This document shows, piece after piece, positions 50,939 through 60,751 of a stretch of 64,000 nt of DNA. Where the stretch lies: assembly GCA_913056235.1 (NCBI GenBank), contig CAJXMW010000001.1:372001-436000 (forward strand). The letters run 5' to 3'. Under the pieces are notes generated by a model. It saw only the letters and a list, made by a program, of their open reading frames with translations. It did not search any database and was not told the origin of the DNA. Every line of letters starts with the position of its first letter. Position 1 is the stretch's first letter. This DNA comes from an uncultured Fodinibius sp. GTDB lineage: Bacteria > Bacteroidota > Rhodothermia > Balneolales > Balneolaceae. The translations under genes were made by a program, and so were the position numbers.

Positions 50939-53900
50939 ATGCGAGACAACCCAACTGTAACTCCTTTTGAAGATATTACAACCGATGACTATCCCGGTAT
51001 TTTCGGGGATTTTGACGGCGACGGCATTCCCAACGTCGACGATCCCAACCCACAGAGGGCTGGTGACACCGATACCGTCGAAGAGACCAAACTCACTGAC
51101 GAAATCAAGCAACTAATAGATCTGCGCGGTGATTATCAGCAAGCTCTCGATGAAGTAATCGGGAAGCTCCAAGCCCTGCAACCAGCCGCCACGATTAAGG
51201 GACGCGTGAAGTCTCCGTACTCAGTCATCAACAAACTACGTCGCAAACGGATTAAGACAGAAATTAAAACAACCAGTCCTGGCGAAAATTACATCCAAGG
51301 GCTGACCGATATGGCCGGATGCATGATTGTTTTGCCGGGTCAAGCTGTGCTGGATCGGGTAGTCCAGCAAATAGCAACAGGGGTAATCGGAGAAGTGTTT
51401 GAGCATGAAGATAAATACACCAATCCGGTCGGCGGTTATCGGGCCCACCACTTTATTGTAATGGCTGGTCAAGGGGGAGACATCCCAGTAGAGGTTCAGG
51501 TAAAGACCAAGCGCATGGCCCAAATAGCCAGCGCAGCTCACACCCCGTACAAAAATGGCACCCTTAATATCCAGCGAATGAACCAGCTCTCTGATCTGGC
51601 CTGGCAAGCTGACCAAGGTGGTAAGCAGGCAGCCACTATTATCGACAACCTTCTTGAAGAACCAAGAAAGCTGGCTGAAGAATTATCTTTCCGAGAAAAT
51701 CCTTCCAGCAAGCTGCAACAGCTCCAGGATTCCTTCACCGAAACCGTCAAGAAACTGGCCCTGGCATTTTCGCTCGATAAGTTTCCCAAGGAACACCGAA
51801 AAGAGGCCTTAAAGCTTTTTCGTAGCCACGGGCAAGTCATCGGCGTCGATTTCGACGAGGTATTTGCTGCAGCCCAAAAGACTACGAAAACTCCGAAAAA
51901 AGAAGACGACCGATCATATGGGCCCGCCGGGGATCGCGCGGGAGAAGCGAAATATGGAAGCGATTTTTCTGGCCTCCAGCTTGCAAATTTTGCTCCTATA
52001 AAACTCTCCAAATCCGAGCGACGACGGGCCAACGAAGCGGCCTTGGCGGTCTTGGAAAAAGAGGATCGGGCGATAACCGAATCCGACCTGGACACCCTTC
52101 GCTGGTACACCGGGGCGGGCGGACTTGGATACGGAGAGAATCGCACCGGCACCGAGCGCGGGCTGCTCAACGAGCATTATACCTCCTACCCCTTGATACA
52201 GCTGATCTGGGATAAACTCCAAGCTATGGGCGTGGACGGGGGCAACATATTAGAGCCCGGGGCGGGCATTGGCAACTTTGCGGGATTTCTGCCCAATACT
52301 GATAGCTACCGTATGCTGATGGTTGAACGGTCTGCGGTAAGCGCGCGCATCGCCAGACTTTTATATCCTAATCAGTTAGTTAAACACCAAAACTTTGCTG
52401 ATACCGATCTATCGCTATATAATCTTACCGGCGCCATAGGCAATGTCCCCTTTGGCGATATAAAGATCCATACCCAGCGCGACCCGCTGGCCCACCTGAA
52501 TCCCCGTATTCACGACTACTTTATTCTAAAGTCCCTGGACGCCCTCCAACCGGGCGGTTTTATGGCCGTCATCACCTCGGTCGGTACGATGGACAAAAAG
52601 GATCCGGCCATCCGACAGGCCATGGTCCAGCACGCCCGATTTGTAGGCGCATACCGGTTGCCCTCGACTGCGTTTAAAGATAATGCCGATACGCTGGTTA
52701 CGACCGATCTTATTTTGTTTCAGAAGTATCCTGACGTTGACGGGGAAACCCACCCCGATATTAACAGTGAATTAAACCAGTTGTTTGCTTACGAGGAACT
52801 GGCCGTCAGCATCACTGAACATAACGGAGAATCCTACGGTGCTTACTACAATCCCTACTTCCAAAAGTATCCCGAGCAAGTATTAGGCGAACATATCCAG
52901 GGCCACGACATGCAGTTTTTGACACGCATGGGCGTAAAAGGCCAAGTGGACCAAGCGATGATTACCCGCGTGCTGGAAGATAATCTGGAGTTCCCCTATC
53001 CGCTTCCGGAGTCAGCACCGTTTTACCGGATCCCCGATGAAGGAGTGCGACTGAATACCGGCCGGGAGTACCATGCTGGGAACATCATTTTCCACGAAGA
53101 CAAATTCTATGAAAAACAGCGCCACTATTTTAAGCCTCTTGCCGTAGGCGGCAAGGAGAAGGCGGGAGAAGGACTTCGGGAGAAAATAGCCTCGGCCTGC
53201 CAGATGCTCGACACCTACGATGATTTCGTGACCGCACTGGCCCAGGATACGGGGCAAAAAGAGCCGCTCCGCGAGGAATTCAAGGGGCTGCTTCAGACCC
53301 ATATCGACACCTACGGCATCCCCGATGAAGACGAAGACATCCGCCAGGTATTCCGCTACGACAACCGCCTGTATAAACTCACGACCTTTGTAAAGCGCGA
53401 TCCCATTAGCGGGGAGCTAGTCTACGCGGATATTATTGATGCCGATTCGATGTTCAACAACAACTACGTGCCCGCGGTATCGGACTCCGACGACCTGGCC
53501 GAAATTGCCATGTACGGTCGCTCTATAGGCGAAGACCTTACGCTGGATTTCTACCAGTCCACCTACAAAGGAGGCACAGCCAGCCGGAATGAACTCACTA
53601 AAGCAATCGAGAATCACCCTGACTTCTTCTACAATCCGGAGTCCAATGGTTACGAGTTCCGCTACCAGTACCTGGCCGGTAATGTCCGCCGCAAACTGGA
53701 AGTAGCCGAAGACAATCAGTTGGAGAAAAACATCGAGGCGCTCCGGACAGTCCTCCCAGAATGGATTGATGCCTACTCGATTACCGTGGATCCCCGCCAC
53801 ATTTTCACCTATCTGCCCACGAAAGTACTTACTCAATGGATAAAAGATGAACTCGGCTATCGGGACGTCCACATCGGACTCGTCAAAGATAAAGCCGACC

Positions 53901-56900
53901 TAGGCAATCGTTTCTACATGAAACTCCGCAAAGGCGGGCGATATATTAAAAATGGTGAAGAGACGGCTGACGACTGGAACCAGGGTTGGGGCGAGACACC
54001 CTTCAGCAAAATAATTAACAACTATATCCAGGATTCCAGTTTCCCGCTGGTCTTCTACGATGAGGACGACAACGTTCTCCCGAACATGACCCTAAAACGA
54101 GCCGAGCAAACCGGCCAGCAGGCACTGATCGAGCGAGCCCGCGCCAAACAGCGCACCCACAACGATCAGATGCTCACGCGCGTGCCTCAAAAGTTCAACC
54201 AATGGATACGCACCAAAGCGCCCGGCGAGGTTCGCGAGCTCATCGAGCAGGCGTACAACCACGAATACAACGCCCATATTAATCCCCAGTTTGACGGAAA
54301 CACGCTCCGCGTGCGCGGTATGTCCGACACCTTCTACGGGGTCAAGGATTTTACCGTGTACAAACACAACCGGGCGGTCGCCGAAAAGCTGGTTTGGAAC
54401 GGGCGGGGTGCTAATTGCCACGATGTGGGCGCTGGTAAGACGCTCTCCTCAATTATTACTTCCCAGGTTCTGTTGCAGCAGGGCGCCTGCCGAAAACCCA
54501 TGTTTGTAGTGCCAGGTAAAGTCCAGGAGAAATGGGTGGAAGAATACTCCATGCTATTCCCCGATGCGAAGATCCTAAATATGAAGATGGCAGGGGAAGA
54601 CCGCCATAAGGAGCTAACCATGGCCCAACTCTACAACTGGGATGCGATCTTTATTGCTGACCACGCCTTCAAGAGCCTGCCGCTCTCTCCATCGGTGCAG
54701 CAGGATATGTACAGCGAGCGCGTAGAGTATTTTGATCAGATGATTGATAGCTTTGACGAGCTCATCGAAGAAGATGACGCGCTAAGCTCCACGGCCAAAA
54801 AGTCGATGGTGACGCGGCTGGAGAAAATGAAGGAGGAATGGGATGCGAAGCTCCGTAATGTGTCCAATGCCAAGCGACTCGACACCGATATCTTTTTTGA
54901 TGAACTCGGCGTGGACGCCCTCTTCTTTGATGAGGCCCACTTCTACAAAAATGCCCTCGGCAGCGCGAAAGCCGTTAAGCTGGGCATCGCAGCTAATAAG
55001 CCTTCCCAACGAGCCGAAGACGCCCTTCAAAAAACGAAGTGGCTGTTTTCGAAAATAGGTTTTAAAAACGTTTTTGTCCTGACTGCTACCCCAGTCGTCA
55101 ATTCTCCGGCCGAAGTATGGCACATGCTCAACCTCTGTGCCCCGGACCTGTTGGAGAAATACCAAATTGCCAACCTCGACAACTTCATCAACCAATTCGT
55201 CCGCGAGGAGGAGAAGATCGTCAAAAAGACCAACGGTGAATATCGCACCGAGCGCGTGGTGGCCGGGTATTACAACCTGCCGGAGATGCGGGCCATCATC
55301 GATGAGGTCATGGACATCAAAAGTTATGATCAGCTGATGGGGTTCTACCAGAAGTATCCCGATTATCTTAAAGACGTGTCCGGCAACGTAGTCACCGACG
55401 AGCAAGGAGAGCCAAAAGCCCTAAAGCCGAAATTCAAGCGACCCGAAGCCGAAACCAAACAGCAGGTCATCGAACCCAGCGAGATTCACAAATTGTTATT
55501 CGATGATATTATCCTCCGGGCCGACAGTATCCTGGACTGCATGCGCCAGCGCGGATGCCAGACCAAAGATAATTTCCTGGTGATCACTGGCGATGGCAGC
55601 AAAATTGCGACCGACCTTCGCGTCTATGACAACAGTTTTAAGGGCGTCGATGGCAAATTCCTGAAGCTGGGTGCCCTAGTCGATAACGTAGCGGAAAGTT
55701 ACGCTACCCGCGAAAATCCCGCCCCAAACAGAATACCGGAAAGCATTTATGGCGACTTCTTTTCGAAGAGTATCCATCACATGCGAGAAAATCCGAACCT
55801 ATACAAAGGCCGGTCCCGACACAAACTTATTAAAGAGCTCAAATCCCTTGGCCACTTTGAGGAGGTTGCCCAAGAAATTCAGGCCACCGAAGGTGACCTT
55901 CACGAAGTCCCGGTAGGCAAGCAATTCTTGCTTAAGAAGATTGAGAAACAACGCGAAAAACACTCCGATGGCAGCGACCAGATGGAGGAAACTTTCGACC
56001 GGGCGATGATGATTGTCGAGGCGCTATATAGCGACCGGGAGAATCCAGCGCCTCCCACCTTCCGCAACCAGATTATCTTCTGCGACTGGATCTCCGTGGA
56101 AGGCCAAAAAGGGGGAAGTTATCATCAGCTGATCAAAGAGGAACTGTCGAAAACTAGGATCCCAAAAGATCAAATCGCCATTATCAACGGCTCTATCATT
56201 GGCACCGACAGTAAGGGCAATGATTACTTTATTTCATCCTCTGATGATAAAGAAGCCCTCAAAAAACAGGTCCAGGATGATTTCAACCTAGGCAAATACC
56301 GCGTGCTTATCGGCAACCAGTCTATCGCCGAAGGGATGAACCTGCAGAAATGGACCACCGATCTGCATCACATGGATGTGCCGTACACCCCCTCGCAGAT
56401 CCAGCAGCGCAACGGGCGTGGGCTCCGCCAGGGCAACCAGCACGGCAAGGTCAATATTCATTTTTACCTGATGAAGGATTCCTTCGATCAGTACCGCCTG
56501 GAGCTGGTCAGCAAGAAACAAAGCTGGATTGATGAGCTATTTTTCGGAGACGGCCGGGAAACCTCGGCTGATTCTGAGGGAGAGTCCCTGGAGTACGAAC
56601 AGATGGTCGCCGCCACAAACTCCGACCCCAGAGTCAAAGAGTTCTTCCAGTCCAAGGCCCAAACCAAAGTGCTAAAGGCTCGCATCGAGTCGCTGCTCAG
56701 CGAATCCCAGCGCCTGGAATCCTCGCTCGCGCAGGCCAGTCAGGATGTAACCAAACGCTCTGAGCGCATGGAGGCGGCTATCGGTCGCGAACAAGCCCTT
56801 ATTGATTCGGAGCTGCCGAACTCGGGGGCAGAAGCCCTAAATAACGGACTCATTCGCATCGGCTGGCTAGACTACAGCGGAGAAATTGGATCCATTGAAA

Positions 56901-58204
56901 ACAACCTGTCTTCCGACGGCAAACGCGTGCCGCGTTTCCGCCACGAGCTGGCCCTCGAAGTCCCAAAAAACAACGCCAACGGGCGGGTGCTGTTTAACCT
57001 TATTCCTGACCCCAACGCGCCCAACCGAAGTTTCTATAACAAGATCAAATGGAGCTCGATCAAGCAGATGGCGGGCCAGCAGCTAACCGCAGCCTTCGGC
57101 TGGTCTATGGACGAACCTGTCCAATCCGGGCGAAGTCTGGCGGGCAACAAAGGCAATATTATTGCCGATGAGTCCGACTTTTACCATCATTACCAGGTGG
57201 ATATCGATGCTGAGAAACGGAAAACCAATCCGGACGGCACCGAAGTCACTTATGACCAAATCAAGCAGCGAATCGGCATGTACAAAACCCAACAGTGGCT
57301 GCCGATCATTAAAGCTAAATTGGCCGCGCTCTTCCTGGCCTTAGAAAAAGGATGGCAACAGTCCGCCCAAGCCCGCATCCAGCAGATCACCGCCGAGCTG
57401 GACCGCTCGAAGAAAACCCTGAAGGAATTGGAAATTACCCACGAGCAAACGCGGAAAGAATTAGAGCAAGCTCAGGCCAACCTGAAAACCAACCAGGACA
57501 CCGTAACCAAGCTCCAGGATGTGGTCAACGAGTTGGTAAAAACCAAATTTTCCGACCGATCGGAGCTCTACGAAGAGCTCAACCGCATTGCGCCCACCTA
57601 TGGCGTAAAAGGAACCGTGCGCGTCCGGGAGGTTGGCATCTATCGCGACAGTACCACGCCAGCAGATGATATACGTCCCAACCGTTCAGACAGCCAGAAA
57701 AAAGAACAAAACTTAGAAAGTCTTCCCACGCCCCTGAAAACATTATATGGCGAACCCCTGGTATATGCGGGAACCGTAGGCGAGCTGGAATTCATCGATG
57801 CCAAAGGTTTCATGCAGCGCATCCTTTCGGATGATCAGGATATGGCGATGATTATTGACGGGGAGGGAACGACATTGTTCGCTTTCCCCACCCATCGCAT
57901 GAAGCTGCTCAAAGGCGCGGTTGACAGCGACGAAGCCACCCAAATGTACGAGGAGTTTCACCATTTCCCTCCGGATGAGTACGACTATGAGCTGTTTCCA
58001 CCAGCTGACGCCGAATTAGTTTCGGTCGGCCACGCCGAACGTATTATGTACGGCAGCGACAAGGTTATATATCCGGGCGACAAGAAAGGTGAGAACCACC
58101 AGTACTATCACTACTTCGACGACGGCAAGCGACCCATCTTCCAGTACGGAGACGTGTATATCATTACCAACCTGAACATCGACGGACGCGGTATTCTCAA
58201 CTGA
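50939..58204 (+). CDS. Giant polyvalent protein: RelA/SpoT-like, N6-methyltransferase and SNF2-type helicase
   Basis: 2421 aa. Order: a Ca-binding-like start (DFDGDGIPNVDD, about 22-33); a RelA/SpoT-type domain at about 85-203 (KGRVKSPYSVINKL, TDMAGCMIV, GGYRAHHF, VEVQVKTKRM); an N6-adenine methyltransferase at about 430-580 (EPGAGIGNF, GNVPFGD); an SF2/SNF2 helicase with DVGAGKT (1162), FDEAHF (about 1330), LTATP (about 1382) and QRNGRGLRQG (about 1822); a coiled coil (about 2140-2210); and a C-terminal globular part. Methylase-helicase fusions such as P1 DarB are antirestriction proteins carried in virions. The RelA/SpoT domain keeps Asp and Glu at active-site positions, so it may be catalytic. 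The gene lies among virion-module genes. Confidence 0.85.
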   Translation: MRDNPTVTPFEDITTDDYPGIFGDFDGDGIPNVDDPNPQRAGDTDTVEETKLTDEIKQLIDLRGDYQQALDEVIGKLQALQPAATIKGRVKSPYSVINKLRRKRIKTEIKTTSPGENYIQGLTDMAGCMIVLPGQAVLDRVVQQIATGVIGEVFEHEDKYTNPVGGYRAHHFIVMAGQGGDIPVEVQVKTKRMAQIASAAHTPYKNGTLNIQRMNQLSDLAWQADQGGKQAATIIDNLLEEPRKLAEELSFRENPSSKLQQLQDSFTETVKKLALAFSLDKFPKEHRKEALKLFRSHGQVIGVDFDEVFAAAQKTTKTPKKEDDRSYGPAGDRAGEAKYGSDFSGLQLANFAPIKLSKSERRRANEAALAVLEKEDRAITESDLDTLRWYTGAGGLGYGENRTGTERGLLNEHYTSYPLIQLIWDKLQAMGVDGGNILEPGAGIGNFAGFLPNTDSYRMLMVERSAVSARIARLLYPNQLVKHQNFADTDLSLYNLTGAIGNVPFGDIKIHTQRDPLAHLNPRIHDYFILKSLDALQPGGFMAVITSVGTMDKKDPAIRQAMVQHARFVGAYRLPSTAFKDNADTLVTTDLILFQKYPDVDGETHPDINSELNQLFAYEELAVSITEHNGESYGAYYNPYFQKYPEQVLGEHIQGHDMQFLTRMGVKGQVDQAMITRVLEDNLEFPYPLPESAPFYRIPDEGVRLNTGREYHAGNIIFHEDKFYEKQRHYFKPLAVGGKEKAGEGLREKIASACQMLDTYDDFVTALAQDTGQKEPLREEFKGLLQTHIDTYGIPDEDEDIRQVFRYDNRLYKLTTFVKRDPISGELVYADIIDADSMFNNNYVPAVSDSDDLAEIAMYGRSIGEDLTLDFYQSTYKGGTASRNELTKAIENHPDFFYNPESNGYEFRYQYLAGNVRRKLEVAEDNQLEKNIEALRTVLPEWIDAYSITVDPRHIFTYLPTKVLTQWIKDELGYRDVHIGLVKDKADLGNRFYMKLRKGGRYIKNGEETADDWNQGWGETPFSKIINNYIQDSSFPLVFYDEDDNVLPNMTLKRAEQTGQQALIERARAKQRTHNDQMLTRVPQKFNQWIRTKAPGEVRELIEQAYNHEYNAHINPQFDGNTLRVRGMSDTFYGVKDFTVYKHNRAVAEKLVWNGRGANCHDVGAGKTLSSIITSQVLLQQGACRKPMFVVPGKVQEKWVEEYSMLFPDAKILNMKMAGEDRHKELTMAQLYNWDAIFIADHAFKSLPLSPSVQQDMYSERVEYFDQMIDSFDELIEEDDALSSTAKKSMVTRLEKMKEEWDAKLRNVSNAKRLDTDIFFDELGVDALFFDEAHFYKNALGSAKAVKLGIAANKPSQRAEDALQKTKWLFSKIGFKNVFVLTATPVVNSPAEVWHMLNLCAPDLLEKYQIANLDNFINQFVREEEKIVKKTNGEYRTERVVAGYYNLPEMRAIIDEVMDIKSYDQLMGFYQKYPDYLKDVSGNVVTDEQGEPKALKPKFKRPEAETKQQVIEPSEIHKLLFDDIILRADSILDCMRQRGCQTKDNFLVITGDGSKIATDLRVYDNSFKGVDGKFLKLGALVDNVAESYATRENPAPNRIPESIYGDFFSKSIHHMRENPNLYKGRSRHKLIKELKSLGHFEEVAQEIQATEGDLHEVPVGKQFLLKKIEKQREKHSDGSDQMEETFDRAMMIVEALYSDRENPAPPTFRNQIIFCDWISVEGQKGGSYHQLIKEELSKTRIPKDQIAIINGSIIGTDSKGNDYFISSSDDKEALKKQVQDDFNLGKYRVLIGNQSIAEGMNLQKWTTDLHHMDVPYTPSQIQQRNGRGLRQGNQHGKVNIHFYLMKDSFDQYRLELVSKKQSWIDELFFGDGRETSADSEGESLEYEQMVAATNSDPRVKEFFQSKAQTKVLKARIESLLSESQRLESSLAQASQDVTKRSERMEAAIGREQALIDSELPNSGAEALNNGLIRIGWLDYSGEIGSIENNLSSDGKRVPRFRHELALEVPKNNANGRVLFNLIPDPNAPNRSFYNKIKWSSIKQMAGQQLTAAFGWSMDEPVQSGRSLAGNKGNIIADESDFYHHYQVDIDAEKRKTNPDGTEVTYDQIKQRIGMYKTQQWLPIIKAKLAALFLALEKGWQQSAQARIQQITAELDRSKKTLKELEITHEQTRKELEQAQANLKTNQDTVTKLQDVVNELVKTKFSDRSELYEELNRIAPTYGVKGTVRVREVGIYRDSTTPADDIRPNRSDSQKKEQNLESLPTPLKTLYGEPLVYAGTVGELEFIDAKGFMQRILSDDQDMAMIIDGEGTTLFAFPTHRMKLLKGAVDSDEATQMYEEFHHFPPDEYDYELFPPADAELVSVGHAERIMYGSDKVIYPGDKKGENHQYYHYFDDGKRPIFQYGDVYIITNLNIDGRGILN

Positions 58205-58224
58205 CCCCCATAAACCACCATCCT

Positions 58225-58746
58225 ATGACCCAACGAGTATTTGCAAAAAATCCAACCCACTTGGATGTAATCGAAAACCCAACAACCCCAAAACCTGCAA
58301 CTATGGCAAAACAACTAACAACCGAAAAAGCGGTAAGCGAATTTAAGCAACAGCTTATCACTGCCGGATACATTGTGGGCGGCCAGGCAATTGGTGCGCA
58401 GCTGAATGGGCTGGCCGTTCCCGCTATTTTAGGCGGCACCTCGGCTACCGTCCAGCAAGCGGCCCGCGTCGGCCTGCCCCTCACCTTAGGCATGGTCTTC
58501 ACCATGTTTTCCAAAAACTCACACCTTCGCGGTCTCGCAATGGGACTAGGCGTACAAGGCGTCATGGAACTGATCAAGTTCATTATGCCCGACTGGACCC
58601 CCTCGCAAGGACTCATGGAAGGAAGTGAATATCTGTGGAACGAGGAGGACCTACCGGCTACCGTTGCGCCCCAGATTCCAATGCCCGACGGAACAGGACA
58701 TGTTTCTCAACTTGAAACCGCATTTGAGGAGACCGTGGAAGTCTAA
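58225..58746 (+). CDS. Hydrophobic membrane protein, unknown
   Basis: 173 aa. An N-terminal polar part with two Asn-Pro motifs (KNPTHL, ENPTTP) is followed by several hydrophobic stretches (YIVGGQAIGAQLNGLAVPAILG, LPLTLGMVFTMF, MGLGVQGVMELIKFIM) and an acidic tail. It probably spans the membrane two to three times. No family is recognised. It precedes the candidate capsid genes. Confidence 0.55.
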   Translation: MTQRVFAKNPTHLDVIENPTTPKPATMAKQLTTEKAVSEFKQQLITAGYIVGGQAIGAQLNGLAVPAILGGTSATVQQAARVGLPLTLGMVFTMFSKNSHLRGLAMGLGVQGVMELIKFIMPDWTPSQGLMEGSEYLWNEEDLPATVAPQIPMPDGTGHVSQLETAFEETVEV

Positions 58747-58853
58747 CTACGAGTTTCTCTACTCATAGCTCACGCTGAACAGGGGACTGCTTACGGGAAT
58801 AAGCTAACGGCCTAATGGCCCTACCTAAAAACCCCTATAAACATTTACGACCT

Positions 58854-59474
58854 ATGAGTACCCAAATTTCAAAAAAAGCAATTGTACCCGCCAGCGCCCG
58901 CATCAAAACCTATTTTGATACGCAGAAAGTAGAACAAAACGGGGCGGTTCTAAATTTCTTTCCGCCGAATTCCACCCGGAAAATTACCCGCAACAATTAC
59001 GTGGGCAATCCTTTTCCCGGTGAACTGAAACGACGTATTCTGGCGTTGTCGTTCGAAGTGACCAAGCAGTTTATCGAGGATGACGAGGCTAATGGTATCG
59101 ACGCCCAGGCCATTGTCAACTCCCTAAAAGATGCCGGTGTGATCTTGCAGGCTGACAACGACAATAAGGAGTTCCTGCGCGTGCCCATCGCCAAGCACTC
59201 CAACTTTTCGGGCACCGATATCCAAACAGTAGCCGGAACGGCCAACACAGTCGATGCTCCTGTCATATACAAAGATGTTGCCTGCCTGCGATCGGCCGCC
59301 GAATACCGCTTGGCGGATCCTTTTGATCTTGCCGTCAACCAGACCCTCTCGCTCTCGGTTCATTTCGAGGATTCCTCGGTATTCCCGAGTGAGGAGAACT
59401 GGACAACTTCCGCCCAAGGCCTGCTCTACCTGCAAGCCAGCATTGTCGTCGCTGAAATGAAACCCGAGAAGTAA
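58854..59474 (+). CDS. Candidate small major capsid protein (single jelly roll)
   Basis: 206 aa from ATG 58854 (MSTQISKK); an ATG at 58815 would add 13 residues (with KNPYKHLRP) and cannot be excluded. The sequence is beta-strand-rich throughout (VLNFFPPNSTRKI, QTLSLSVHFEDSSVFP, LLYLQASIVVAEM) with no signal or membrane segment. The FPPNSTRKITRNNYVGNPFPG start and the LSVHFEDSSVFPS hairpin resemble strand pairs of jelly-roll capsid proteins. The gene sits next to a second all-beta protein, a pairing known from phages with two single-jelly-roll capsid proteins. Assignment is inference. Confidence 0.5.
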   Translation: MSTQISKKAIVPASARIKTYFDTQKVEQNGAVLNFFPPNSTRKITRNNYVGNPFPGELKRRILALSFEVTKQFIEDDEANGIDAQAIVNSLKDAGVILQADNDNKEFLRVPIAKHSNFSGTDIQTVAGTANTVDAPVIYKDVACLRSAAEYRLADPFDLAVNQTLSLSVHFEDSSVFPSEENWTTSAQGLLYLQASIVVAEMKPEK

Positions 59475-59546
59475 CCCCACCCAACCGGCAGCGGCTCCTG
59501 GCCGTTGCCGGCTTTATTAATTGCTCAAACGCTTGCCTACATCATT

Positions 59547-60326
59547 ATGAAAATAGTAAAGAATTTTATTCCTCCAACCGAGTCTTCGCCTTTTAATCCG
59601 GCCAAATCGATTGACATTCCTGCCGGTGCCAGCGGCCACCTTTCGATGAATGGCATGGGCGGAGAAAGTTTCGGCGTCCGAAAAATACTACCCTACAGCT
59701 CCCACATGGACAAGGTACTCGTTTCCGCTCGGTTAAATGAAGACTTGTACCTGTTTCGCGACCTGCAGATTTCCGCAGTACACCGACTTTTCCAACAGAT
59801 CGATGGACTACTTGCCCCATTCATCATACAAAAAAGTAATAGCTTGGTATTCGAGCTGACCAATACCCACAACGCAGCTCAGACCGTAAATATCCAACTC
59901 ATCGGTTATGATCACTATAGCATGGCCAAACTGTTAAGCATTTACTCCGACATTGGAAGCCCAATGCCTCAGCCGCGCTTTCTCTACGGGCAGGCTACCA
60001 TAAATCCGGGCGCTGTCAATATCGATATGGGCGTCAAAGCGAAAAGCACTGACGTGGAAGCCCGCCGATTGGCCATGACCAGCGACCGTCCGGGCGATAT
60101 CACCGCTAGCCTGAAGATCTATAATACGACTATCCGCAATGAGGTTTATCTGGAGCAACTTAACGACGAGTTCGGCCAGTTCTATGCCAACGTCCCATTT
60201 ATCATTGGCTCGAATATGCCGTTCCAGGTCTATGCCACTAATAAAGGTTCTTCCCAGGCTAACGTGAGTTTTCTGTGTGAAGCTTATGTGGTTGAAACAT
60301 CCGACGCTAATCCACTGGAGGTATAG
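59547..60326 (+). CDS. Candidate large major capsid protein
   Basis: 259 aa from ATG 59547 (MKIVKNFIPPTE), as the longer frame from 59505 starts with an unsupported hydrophobic leader. All-beta composition without signal or membrane segment: SLVFELTNTHNAAQTVNIQL, ASLKIYNTTIRNEVYL, PFQVYATNKGSSQANVSFL are typical exposed strands and loops. Its length and beta content fit a single or double jelly roll of tailless phages. No HK97-type motif was noticed. It lies 72 bases after the other candidate. Confidence 0.5.
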   Translation: MKIVKNFIPPTESSPFNPAKSIDIPAGASGHLSMNGMGGESFGVRKILPYSSHMDKVLVSARLNEDLYLFRDLQISAVHRLFQQIDGLLAPFIIQKSNSLVFELTNTHNAAQTVNIQLIGYDHYSMAKLLSIYSDIGSPMPQPRFLYGQATINPGAVNIDMGVKAKSTDVEARRLAMTSDRPGDITASLKIYNTTIRNEVYLEQLNDEFGQFYANVPFIIGSNMPFQVYATNKGSSQANVSFLCEAYVVETSDANPLEV

Positions 60327-60330
60327 CCCC

Positions 60331-60750
60331 ATGTGGAACAGCCTCATTCAATCGCTTTGCGAGCTTACCGGGAAAATGGATGCGCTGCTGGAGCAACTAC
60401 AGGCTCCCTCTACATCCATTGGCATCGGCCCAGCCGGTCGCATTGGGACCTCCATATCACCCGTCCTCAAGCAGGGGACCCAGCCGGTAAAACTGGTAAA
60501 TGGAAACCCCACGCGGCTGGGCGTCATCATCCATAACAGCAGTGACGGGGAATTTATGATCGCACTGGACGAGGCTCGCATCGACGGGCGGTATTACACC
60601 TTTAAGCTCAAACCCGGCGAAACCCTACATATGGATGAGCGCCAGTTTAAGGAACTCTATAAAGGCGGGATGATGGGCCTGTGGGATGAGGAGTCGGGAG
60701 CCTTGGAAACCTCAAAAGCCCTCGTAACCGAAATCTTCTGGACCACCTAG
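60331..60750 (+). CDS. Beta-rich small structural protein, unknown
   Basis: 139 aa from ATG 60331. The N-terminal 30 residues are helical (LIQSLCELTGKMDALLEQLQ), then beta-rich (RLGVIIHNSSDGEFMIALDEAR, YYTFKLKPGETLHM). The overall shape resembles small decoration or vertex proteins of virions. No family is recognised. Spacing to both neighbours is only 1-4 bases. Confidence 0.55.
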   Translation: MWNSLIQSLCELTGKMDALLEQLQAPSTSIGIGPAGRIGTSISPVLKQGTQPVKLVNGNPTRLGVIIHNSSDGEFMIALDEARIDGRYYTFKLKPGETLHMDERQFKELYKGGMMGLWDEESGALETSKALVTEIFWTT

Positions 60751-60751
60751 C

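Noticed and set aside
54092-55405. Minus-strand frames of 109 and 207 residues under the giant gene
   Set aside because: They lie inside the helicase coding region and show no recognisable domains.
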